Source: Treponema sp.
Lineage (GTDB): Bacteria > Spirochaetota > Spirochaetia > Treponematales > Breznakiellaceae
Assembly: GCA_031279925.1 (NCBI GenBank)
Contig: JAITHQ010000230.1
Location: 1-33,349, forward strand
Direction: 5' to 3'
Length of the DNA stretch: 33,349 bases
Shown: in pieces, positions 23,443-31,347 of the stretch
How the letters are laid out: every line of letters starts with the position of its first letter
Numbering within the stretch: the stretch's first letter is position 1
The notes under the pieces: model-generated
Told to the model about the DNA's origin: nothing
Databases searched by the model: none
The model's input: the letters and a program-made list of their open reading frames with translations, nothing else
Position numbers and translations under genes: made by a program

Positions 23443-23560
23443 GAGGTTGTTGCAAAACTTCAGTTTTGCAACAACAGCCGCTAAAAAATGCAGTTTTGTA
23501 GGCATAGTCCGAAAAACTGCAAGAGCCTGTGCAAAACTAACCGGGTTTTGCAACAGGCTC
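23443..23560. mobile_element. MITE-like 118-bp element overlapping the end of cassette C
   Basis: The left end GAGGTTGTTGCAAAAC (from 23443) and the inverted right end GAGCCTGTTGCAAAAC (from 23560) are near-identical terminal repeats. They are flanked by a 4-bp direct repeat AATC (23439-23442 and 23561-23564). A 14-bp hairpin (23446-23459 with 23462-23475) lies at the left end and a 15-bp bulged hairpin (23523-23537 with 23545-23560) at the right; the latter may terminate cassette C transcripts. No ORF. The ends resemble those of the element at 11051-11179. It is the only DNA between cassette C and the acyl-CoA synthetase operon, so that operon's promoter must lie within it or further upstream. 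Confidence 0.72.
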
Positions 23561-25814
23561 AATCCACAGTTGTTTTGTGGTAAAATTCATACACTTTGCC
23601 TGCCGGTTCGTAAATGCCGGTAAAATAGGTCGCTGCCCAAGGCCAGAGCGGTATGGCTGGAAATACTTTACAGAACAAGGCCCTGCCGCCATTTGCATCC
23701 CCGATATCCCCAAAACCCTTGGGAAAAATTGTTTTAAGGTTTTTGGTATTCACTTCAAATGAGTAAATTCCATAGGGAGCGCTAAAATTGGTGCCCGCAA
23801 CATTTTGCTCCGCGCCCTGGCCGGCAATCTGTTCTGTTATCAGCGAATAGTTATAATCGCCGGTAAACACAGCGCTAAAATTATCGTTCTCATCCTCATA
23901 CCATTCAAGTTTGAACAACGAAGGCGATCTGCCGCCAAGTTCGGTAGTAAAGAGCTTACTCAGGGTAAAAACTCCCGGCGTAAAAAATGTTGACAGTTTT
24001 ACGCCGTATACCGTATTGCCATATTGCACACTGACAGCATCGCCGTTGTAATTATCCTGGCTCCCATCAGGCCAGTACGATCCCGGCTCTGATTCCGGAA
24101 GCCGCTTGGGGAAATAGAATATCCCGCCGGTATCCATTGCGGTTTTTGCCTGCGCCCATGCCTGCCGCAGCCACAGGCGGCTGTTTTTCGCCGTACCGGT
24201 GAACAGCGTAGTATTACCGCCCGCGCCATACCAGTAATCCAAGGCAAAATTTGTTTTTTGCAGGGCAATGCGTATAGCCGCGACAGCCCTGCCCATAGCC
24301 TGAGTATCGCGTACCTGAAGAAAATTATTTTTCAGCGGCAGCATTTTTGTCACAGTCGAAAAATTTTTCCAGAGATTTTTATGGGTATCATTGGTTTTCT
24401 GGAGGGCGAACATCTGATTGAGTATTTCTTCAAGACCATCGTTCCAGTTAACATAATCCATCAGCCAGTTTCGCAGATCGATGGTCCAATCATACACGGA
24501 AAGATATTCAAAGGCGCCTTTAACTGCAAGCAGGTTTCCAAAAATATATTCCATTTCGGCTTTTCCTACATAGGTATCGTCCGAACCATAAAAGTCTTCA
24601 AGATCAAACCGGCCTTTCAGCCGGGGGTTAAGCAGCACACGCGCATCGGAAGGAAGTTTTTCAGCGCGGGCAAGGGCCGCCTCAAATTTCTCGCCAAACA
24701 TGTAACGGTTTACCCGTTCAAGGAAAGGATTAAAACCGTTCCTGTATGAGCTGATCAAGGCCCAGAACAGCAAGTTACTGAATTTTTCCCGCGTAGGCAT
24801 GGTATTCTCCGCCGGATTCAGGTGACCAGGACCGGGCTGCTGCGATATGGGGGAATCCCCAAACGGTTTTATAAAACCAGAGAACCGGGTGTAGAATCTG
24901 GGAAGCGTCGCGCTTTTGGGCGTATATTCCGTTGCGGCATATTTGGTATACCATCTGTCCGCGTCTATGCCGGTCCAGTAAAGTTCGTCACAAACCCAGT
25001 CATCAAGTGTTCCAGGAACCGTAGCAAAATACAGGGAACCGGAACCAAGCAGAACACGCACGTCAGGATCAATCAGTATATCGCCAAGGAGTCCAAGGGT
25101 ACTGTAAAATATCAGTTCAGGATCGCTTTTGTTCTGCTGATACGCAGATTCGTATAACGCGGCGGCAGTATCGTACTGGCCGGCGCTAAGGTATTTCCAG
25201 GCGCGGGCTTTCAGGTCATCGGGCTCAAGCCGCTCAAACTGCCCTTCGATTAACACATCCTCTGCGGGCAGGGTAAAGGTATAGGGCATATTGGCTGATA
25301 TGGGAACCACGCCGCCTTTTACTTTAAGGCTGCCAGCCACCAAATCATAACCCGGTTCCGGCATAACATTTATCCGTATGGACTTACCGGACTCTTCGCT
25401 TAACCATTCAGGAAAGATCAGCCCATTATTGATGGAAGGATCCACAGAGATTGAATACTTGTTCGGGTCTTTTACGCTAAAAACAGCGGTTATGGCCGTG
25501 TGGGAATTAATAGGCGTCGCATACTTCGGCCCTGGCGTATTAACGGTGCTCGGATTCGCATTTTGCGATTCCATCTGCACTATTATTTCTTTCAATATAT
25601 ACCCTGGTTCAGGGTTGGCGTATATCGTTACATAGGCGCCCGCGGATACCTGACTGTCGCTGAGCTTCAAATAGCCGTGTTCAGGCTTTGGATAGATTCG
25701 CACCCCATAGGTAATGCGCCGATCAACCTCGGACAAGGCCGGATTTACGCACCCTCCCAGCGCCAGCAGCAAGAACCCTGCCAAGGCCAGGCCTATACTT
25801 GTTTTTTTTCGCAT
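23559..25814 (-). CDS. Cassette C gene 4: InlB-B-repeat/TPR-like lipoprotein
   Basis: 751 residues; start at 25814 with GGGGGAG just upstream. Lipobox LGGC (Cys22), a good lipoprotein signal. Two B-repeat-like units (about 36-115 and 121-195) have NPEPGYIL and MPEPGYDL turns; a TPR-like part (LSAGQYDTAAALYESAYQQN) follows at about 209-228. The large domain after it contains DLEDFYG, YVGKAEMEYIF and LSVYDWTIDLRNWL, which closely match cassette A. The stop codon TGA is formed by the last base of the AATC/GATT repeat and the first bases of a MITE-like element, so the C-terminus (KTTVD) differs from the YYxR ends of the paralogues. It starts 13 nt after the barrel gene. Function unassigned; a scaffold partner of the barrel is inferred. 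Confidence 0.85.
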   Translation of the reverse strand: MRKKTSIGLALAGFLLLALGGCVNPALSEVDRRITYGVRIYPKPEHGYLKLSDSQVSAGAYVTIYANPEPGYILKEIIVQMESQNANPSTVNTPGPKYATPINSHTAITAVFSVKDPNKYSISVDPSINNGLIFPEWLSEESGKSIRINVMPEPGYDLVAGSLKVKGGVVPISANMPYTFTLPAEDVLIEGQFERLEPDDLKARAWKYLSAGQYDTAAALYESAYQQNKSDPELIFYSTLGLLGDILIDPDVRVLLGSGSLYFATVPGTLDDWVCDELYWTGIDADRWYTKYAATEYTPKSATLPRFYTRFSGFIKPFGDSPISQQPGPGHLNPAENTMPTREKFSNLLFWALISSYRNGFNPFLERVNRYMFGEKFEAALARAEKLPSDARVLLNPRLKGRFDLEDFYGSDDTYVGKAEMEYIFGNLLAVKGAFEYLSVYDWTIDLRNWLMDYVNWNDGLEEILNQMFALQKTNDTHKNLWKNFSTVTKMLPLKNNFLQVRDTQAMGRAVAAIRIALQKTNFALDYWYGAGGNTTLFTGTAKNSRLWLRQAWAQAKTAMDTGGIFYFPKRLPESEPGSYWPDGSQDNYNGDAVSVQYGNTVYGVKLSTFFTPGVFTLSKLFTTELGGRSPSLFKLEWYEDENDNFSAVFTGDYNYSLITEQIAGQGAEQNVAGTNFSAPYGIYSFEVNTKNLKTIFPKGFGDIGDANGGRALFCKVFPAIPLWPWAATYFTGIYEPAGKVYEFYHKTTVD

Positions 25815-25827
25815 AACTCCCCCTGTT

Positions 25828-27381
25828 TTAAAAGCTATAGGTGAATGATATTGGTATGGAAATCACAGGCTCCCCGGTAAGTATTGGAGAATAAGTCAGA
25901 AGCGAATAATTGGAGTTGTACCTGTACCGGGCGCTGCCGGGCAGCATTACTATTATGCCGGTGCGTACCCTGCCGCCGCCAACCCCAAGCTCAAACCAGG
26001 GACCAACGCCAAAATCAATAAATTCACTGACTTCGGTACGGAACGGTTCCGGATTCTTGCCTTCCTCTTTAAGCGTATCAAGTCCATGCAAATCCATCGC
26101 AATATCAACGCCAACTTTGAAATTCTTCATAATTTCATAAGAAGGCATTAACCATATATCAAATACCATCCCATTTTTAACTTCTTTCCCGTCTGTTTCT
26201 GATTTGATTGTCCCCCCAAACGATGCGTCAATCCGTGTGGTAAGGTTTAACGCAGGAAGGAAAGAAGGCGTCCATGAAGCGCCCAGGGCCGCTACATAGG
26301 GAATCTGCACCGTATATTCACGGTTAAGGGAATTGTCTATTTCAGGATTAACCTTTCCATCAGAACCCACTACACGGGGATACACAATAAAATTATTTTT
26401 TGTTGTGTACTCAAGGGGAATTTTCATTCCCGCATCCACTTTCAGTCCGTCCATACCGTCATAAAGGAAAGCTATCTCAATAATGTCGGCGTTTTTATTG
26501 GTTGAAAGGCCGGTCATAAGTTTTGTTTCCCGGTTAATAATACCGCCGCCCTGTTCGGCCCAACGGAACACCTCCCGGTTGTTTCCGATAAACTGAATCC
26601 GGGCAAGGCCGGCATTGGGGATTCGGTAGCCCAAAGCGATTTGAATCGCCCTGAACACATCAGCGGCGCTTACTTTCCGGTCTCCGTCATACGCGGGATA
26701 TTTTTCATCGTATGTATAACCGGTTATTGTATTATTGTCCTCGTTGTTCAATAAATTGAGGATGGCCTGCAGATTGTTTCCCGGCGCGCCCAGGGCGGTA
26801 GAGCCAAAAGCCCCTTGAATGTTAAGGCCGTTCCAGGGAGAGTCCCACCACTTGAGCGGCTCCAGTTTGAAATGAGCGCCGGCTATGGCGTCAAAGCGCT
26901 GGAAGATGGTATCTTCGTTAGGCGATCCCCATTCAAGAAAATACCTGCTTTTGCGGTATATAAGCCAGGATGCAAACTCTGACGCGCCGATTTTGCCGCG
27001 AAATTCTTCTTCCTTAAAAAAACCGGCTGTTAATTTGAGCATATTGAATTGTTCGGGCAGCACAAGCCCCAGCGGTTTTACCCATGCCTTGGCATTGTCG
27101 CCGATAATTGCCGGCGCGTTATTCGCTGCGATATTTACGCCAAAGTCAAAGTCTATATTGAAACCGATATTGCCGCTTGGAGATACTCCCCTGGCGGAAA
27201 AACCTATTGAGGGTACATCCCCCCAGGTGGAAGTCGCGGCAGATACCGAAGAATGTTCCCCCATAAACGCAAGAGGCGTTATCACCGCGCGCCCCCAGGC
27301 TCCAAATGTTATCTGCGCATCTGCGGATACGACTGCTATACCGAATATCAGCAAGGCCATTAGTACTTTTATCTTTTTCAT
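25828..27381 (-). CDS. Cassette C gene 3: predicted outer-membrane beta-barrel
   Basis: 517 residues from the ATG at 27381. AGGAGG lies 12 nt upstream (27394-27399), a rather long spacer, but no closer in-frame start exists and the signal peptide begins properly here. Signal peptide ending SADA, then QITFGAWGRAVITPLAF. Residues 128-136 (RGKIGASEF) are the conserved block, and the C-terminus FTYSF ends in phenylalanine as in bacterial outer-membrane barrels. It is closest to the cassette A copy, sharing LLNNEDNNT and GLARIQFIGNNR. A passage or porin function for esterase products is inferred only. A hairpin at 27421-27441 sits between the esterase gene and this one. Confidence 0.83.
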   Translation of the reverse strand: MKKIKVLMALLIFGIAVVSADAQITFGAWGRAVITPLAFMGEHSSVSAATSTWGDVPSIGFSARGVSPSGNIGFNIDFDFGVNIAANNAPAIIGDNAKAWVKPLGLVLPEQFNMLKLTAGFFKEEEFRGKIGASEFASWLIYRKSRYFLEWGSPNEDTIFQRFDAIAGAHFKLEPLKWWDSPWNGLNIQGAFGSTALGAPGNNLQAILNLLNNEDNNTITGYTYDEKYPAYDGDRKVSAADVFRAIQIALGYRIPNAGLARIQFIGNNREVFRWAEQGGGIINRETKLMTGLSTNKNADIIEIAFLYDGMDGLKVDAGMKIPLEYTTKNNFIVYPRVVGSDGKVNPEIDNSLNREYTVQIPYVAALGASWTPSFLPALNLTTRIDASFGGTIKSETDGKEVKNGMVFDIWLMPSYEIMKNFKVGVDIAMDLHGLDTLKEEGKNPEPFRTEVSEFIDFGVGPWFELGVGGGRVRTGIIVMLPGSARYRYNSNYSLLTYSPILTGEPVISIPISFTYSF

Positions 27382-27420
27382 AGGGCTGTCTTTCCTCCTG
27401 TCAGCAGCAACTACATAAAG

Positions 27421-27441
27421 AGGGGGCATGTTCTGCCCCCT
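27421..27441 (-). terminator. Intercistronic hairpin between esterase and barrel genes, cassette C
   Basis: AGGGGGCA (27421-27428) pairs perfectly with TGCCCCCT (27434-27441) over a 5-nt loop, with CTTTATG following on the minus strand. It is a compact GC-rich stem in the 79-nt gap between genes 2 and 3, and would cause partial termination or mark an RNA-processing point. Confidence 0.7.
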
Positions 27442-27460
27442 TTGTTTTGGCGTTTTTTAC

Positions 27461-29545
27461 TTAATTAAGCGGCTCTGGATTATCCAACAGACCGCGCCAA
27501 TCCATCGCCTTGAACTTGGGCCCGGTGGGCGTGTAGCTGGGATGAATAGCCGGCGCATAGGCTGTGGGGAAGGGACGTGAAGCTTCTCCCGCCTGGTAAT
27601 CCGCCATGATGGGATCTATCCTGCTTGCAACTCGCTCGGCAATAGTCGGATGCCCGGGGCGGCCCCAGACCATCCGCCCATAGTCAAAGCGGCCAATGGG
27701 ATCGTCAATCTGGAAGAATGGGGTCCGCATCTTCATAAGGTTAGGATCGGTTTTCGCGGTATTGGTCAGGTTGCTGCCAAAGTGCAGGTTATACTCACCT
27801 TCTCTAACCGCAACACTACTGCTTCCGGTAACGGTACCGCCATTACTGGCTCTGGCGCCTTCGATAATTTTGCGGAAGTGATAGCTCTTGTCCGCCGCTT
27901 CGTTGCCTGTGTTGCCGCCATGCGTTCCCCATGTCATCACAAAGGCGTTATTCCAAAGGTACTTATCAGGATCGTTTGATTCAAACTCGCCGTACATTTT
28001 GTAGACCTCATCGGAAATCACCCAGTGGGCAAATTGGCTTTCGGGGTTGTTTCGGGGAACTACATAACCATCCTGGAGAATAAGGCCGCGGGGAGCGATC
28101 ATAACGCCCAGGTAGTGCTGATCAAACGGTATGGTGCACAGAACGCCGTATTTACTGCGGCCTTCGTTGCCGCGCACATGGTCAATATCCAGACCATAGT
28201 GCAGGTCGGCAAATTCACGGAACCGGACCGAGAACCAGCCGGGCGTTTCATTACGGCCCTCAGAAAGGCTCTGGATACCGGACCACAACTCGGCGGGACT
28301 TTGCCAGCCGATAAAGGGAGTGGTTACCGCGACAGAGTAATTGGTGGGCGTCTGTTCATATTGTTCAAAATACGGAGACCAGCCGCGTACGGCAGTGTAA
28401 CGCCAGGAATCGGCGCTGCCGCCTGAACTGGGACCATACCGCATGTCCGTACCAGGAATTGGATCGCCATTGCTGATTTTTTTCATGTACCAGGGCTTGC
28501 CGACTAGACCTTCAAACTGCATAAGGCCGCTGCCGTTAAGCGGCATTGGATCGGCGTACTGCCCATCCACCCGGTATCCGGCGGGCGAGAGGAACCGCTC
28601 AAGCGCAGGGCCGCCTGATCCGGCTGAACCAACGGAGACGTAGCCAACCTTAGAACCCCTGCGGCCTTCAGCGAAAGCGGAAATTGCCATAGACGCCTTG
28701 CCGCCACGGGAATAACCGTCAACGCTTACCCAGTTGGGATTGTAGTAGCCGCGGAATCCCCGCTCGCCGGGATCAATTGTTCCGTTCCCGTTCTTGTCGA
28801 TGCCTTCGATTACGGTTAACAGAATGCTCATGCCCCAGGCGTAGTCCATATTACCGGAGGGGGCGCTGCCATCCTGGGTATTGATACCATAAAGGGTATG
28901 GACCAGGCCGCTGCCATCACTCTCGCTGCCGAAGGTTCCGGTACTGAAACTGCCTGTACCGCCAAAGCCGCCCCAGTTGGCAGTGACGGTTCCCATCAAC
29001 GCCAAAGGCAGACTTGCCTTGTCCCTGTTCCCGGATGCAGCGAGAGTATCGGCCAGGGTTGTATTTTGTGTCCATAAAGCGGTTCTGCCGCTGGCCTTGT
29101 GGGTTACCGTGATCGTGCAGTTCGCTACGCCGGAATCAACCCAGGAAATGTCGATAGTCTCCGCATCTATAGAAGGCATAATGCCATACTCGTAGTACTG
29201 TACTATCTTGGAAATCTCTTTCCGCCGGTTTTCCCAGTCCTTCAGATTGTTCACCTTGTTTCCGTTGGCAAAGTGAAAGGGGTCTGGGTAGGCATGTTGA
29301 TGTCCAAGCTGATTCCATGTCGCCGGGGGCGGAAGATCATTAATGTTGAATCTTCTGCCGGTATAATTCGGATCGGGAGCGCCCCAACCTTCACCGGTTT
29401 GCCCGCTCCCGGCTCCAACCGGGTCCCCGCCAACCGGTTTATACATACCGGTTGGTTCAACATCAGTCTCGCAAGCGGACATCATGAATATCGCGGAACA
29501 AGCCAGCAAGGCAGCCGCGATTTTTATTACTCTGTTCTTTATCAT
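27461..29545 (-). CDS. Cassette C gene 2: CE15-like glucuronoyl esterase lipoprotein
   Basis: 694 residues; start at 29545 with GGAGG 6 nt upstream. Lipobox MSAC (Cys25), followed by ETDVEPTG, which recalls the CEN...PTG opening of the other two esterases. CE15-type blocks: PDPFHFANGNKV and KDWENRRKEI, nucleophile motif GYSRGGK (Ser279), PFDQHYLGVMIAPRGLILQDG (from ~473) and a candidate catalytic His542 in WGTHGG. An EF-hand-like loop DKNGNGTIDPGE (250-261) precedes the nucleophile and fits a calcium-binding 12-mer. The post-nucleophile strand is VSVGSAGSGG, without the usual Glu. After the His comes a ~150-residue extension ending DWRGLLDNPEPLN, almost the same as in cassette A. Predicted surface glucuronoyl esterase; family call good, substrate inferred. 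Confidence 0.82.
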   Translation of the reverse strand: MIKNRVIKIAAALLACSAIFMMSACETDVEPTGMYKPVGGDPVGAGSGQTGEGWGAPDPNYTGRRFNINDLPPPATWNQLGHQHAYPDPFHFANGNKVNNLKDWENRRKEISKIVQYYEYGIMPSIDAETIDISWVDSGVANCTITVTHKASGRTALWTQNTTLADTLAASGNRDKASLPLALMGTVTANWGGFGGTGSFSTGTFGSESDGSGLVHTLYGINTQDGSAPSGNMDYAWGMSILLTVIEGIDKNGNGTIDPGERGFRGYYNPNWVSVDGYSRGGKASMAISAFAEGRRGSKVGYVSVGSAGSGGPALERFLSPAGYRVDGQYADPMPLNGSGLMQFEGLVGKPWYMKKISNGDPIPGTDMRYGPSSGGSADSWRYTAVRGWSPYFEQYEQTPTNYSVAVTTPFIGWQSPAELWSGIQSLSEGRNETPGWFSVRFREFADLHYGLDIDHVRGNEGRSKYGVLCTIPFDQHYLGVMIAPRGLILQDGYVVPRNNPESQFAHWVISDEVYKMYGEFESNDPDKYLWNNAFVMTWGTHGGNTGNEAADKSYHFRKIIEGARASNGGTVTGSSSVAVREGEYNLHFGSNLTNTAKTDPNLMKMRTPFFQIDDPIGRFDYGRMVWGRPGHPTIAERVASRIDPIMADYQAGEASRPFPTAYAPAIHPSYTPTGPKFKAMDWRGLLDNPEPLN

Positions 29546-29571
29546 CTAAAGCCTCCAATTTGGATTTTTAA

Positions 29572-29598
29572 GGTTTCCCTCATTAAAAGAGGGAAACC
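29572..29598 (-). terminator. Intercistronic hairpin between beta-sandwich and esterase genes, cassette C
   Basis: Perfect 10-bp stem GGTTTCCCTC (29572-29581) / GAGGGAAACC (29589-29598) with a 7-nt loop, 12 nt after the stop of gene 1. Only TT then A-rich sequence follows on the minus strand, so it resembles a 3'-protecting or processing hairpin more than a strong terminator. GGAGG of the esterase gene is 15 nt further on. Confidence 0.65.
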
Positions 29599-29610
29599 GG
29601 TTGCCGCAGG

Positions 29611-31347
29611 TTAAGGCGCGGTTACCTGTACCTTGTAATACTCGGTACTCTGAGCATCCTGGGAAACAAGCCGTATCACCACATAATCGCCGCTGGTAAA
29701 GTTGGTGAACCTACCGGTAGTATTCGTCCAGTTGGTGATATTGGCGTTAGAGCTGGCCGCACTGGCGTAGGCTACGCCTACTCCGGGAGCGACACTTACC
29801 TTAACCGTTAAAACGGCCAGATCGGCAGCGCTTCCTACCGTTAAAGTCCCGGTATTAGTACCGGTTACTGTAGTATTGGCTTGGGGAACGGGAACAACAT
29901 AACTACCGTTAACCCTTATGGCCTCCAGTTCAATATCCGGGCTGCCATGAATCACCTGTACCTTGTAGTACGCCGTATTAAGCGTGTCCTGGGATACCAC
30001 CCGGATTACCACATACTGGCCGGATATAAATCCCGGGAAACTGTCGGTTGTGGTAAAACTGGCCGCGCCCGTATTGGAATTGTCCAGAGGGGCGGCGGCA
30101 TAGGTTATGGCAGCTCCTGTAGTTGGCGCCTGGGCAGCCGTAACGGTTACCGGGCTAAGGGTAACCGCGCTGCTATAAGTCGCCGCTGTGGTTCCGGTTA
30201 CCGCCGCGTTAGCGGCAGGAACCTGGTTAATAGGCTGGGAATTAACGGTTATCCCGGTAAGCTCGGTTGAACTATTGCCAACAACGATCCGTACTTTGTA
30301 ATAGTTGGTTGTAATGGAATCCTGGGCAATTACCCTGATAACCAGCCAGTTTGCCGCGGTAAAGGGCGTAAAGGCTCCGGTGGTGTTGCTAAAGTCGGTG
30401 GTATTAGCGTTGCTGGCGGAAGCCATAGCATAGGCCACGGAAGCCAGGGGGGAAACTGTAGCGGCCTCGGCTGTCAGACTGGTCAGGGCAGCCGCGTTTG
30501 CCGCATGATAAACAGCCGCGGTTGTTCCGGTGACGGCGGTATTGGCTACAGGCAAAGCGCCTTCACCGGTTATGCTGGCGCCGTTAATTTTGATGTCCGT
30601 AAGAGCCGCCGAATTATTACCCCAGACAATCCGCACCTTGTAGTACCGAAGGGTCATGCCGTCCTCCGAGGCTATACGGATAACCAGCCAGCTGCCGTTC
30701 TGCCATGTTGGGAACAGGCCGTCCGTATTGCTCCAGTCATTGGTCGCTTCATTGTTTGCAGCGGCCATGGCGTACGCAGCCGATGCGCCTTGCGATCCTT
30801 GAGCGCTTATCTGCAGATTGTTAAGGACATTGATATTGGCGCCTGGCACATAGTGGGTTATCTCGGTAGTACCGGTAACGGCGGTATTCGCGCCGGGAAG
30901 CGAAGTCGAGCTTATTGCAACTCCGCCTATTGTCAGACTGGTAAGGTCTGCCCCGGTTTGAGCGCCGGTTAACAGCAGCCGCACCTTGAAGTACAAGATC
31001 GTTGTCTTGTCGGCGGAAGTTACCCTGATATACACATATTGCGCGGGACTGACACTACGGAAGACCCCATCGGTGTTGCTCCAATCGGTAGCGTCACTAA
31101 TGGTATTCTTCTTGGAATCAAAAGTGAAGTTGTAGTAGTCCGGATTCAGGGAATAGGCCACGTCAACAAATTCATTTGGCCCTTCTACGGTAACCGTTAT
31201 CTCATCAAAGCTGCTTCTGCTGCCTATGTGATGATCGATAACAACCGGAGCAGGCGGATTGGTGTTTGTGGTTGGCACGTTTGCCGCGTTGCCAGTCCCG
31301 ACATCGCCAATACTAACGCCGTTGATCTTAATTGCGTTAGGCTTAGC
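29611..31347 (-). repeat. Five tandem ~107-124-residue modules within the cassette C beta-sandwich gene
   Basis: Residues 668-791, 801-907, 914-1021, 1028-1133 and 1139-1245 repeat the same order of blocks. These are a LTSLTIGG-like strand, NTAVTGT, a VAYAMA-like strand, DWSNTxGxF, WLVIRVxSxD and YYKVRI. Similarity is clear in protein and patchy in DNA, so these are older duplications kept in frame, not recent copies. Confidence 0.75.

Noticed and set aside
29611..31347. Regular repeats that might suggest a CRISPR array
   Set aside because: The period is about 320 nt, in frame, and conserved at protein level; these are protein modules.
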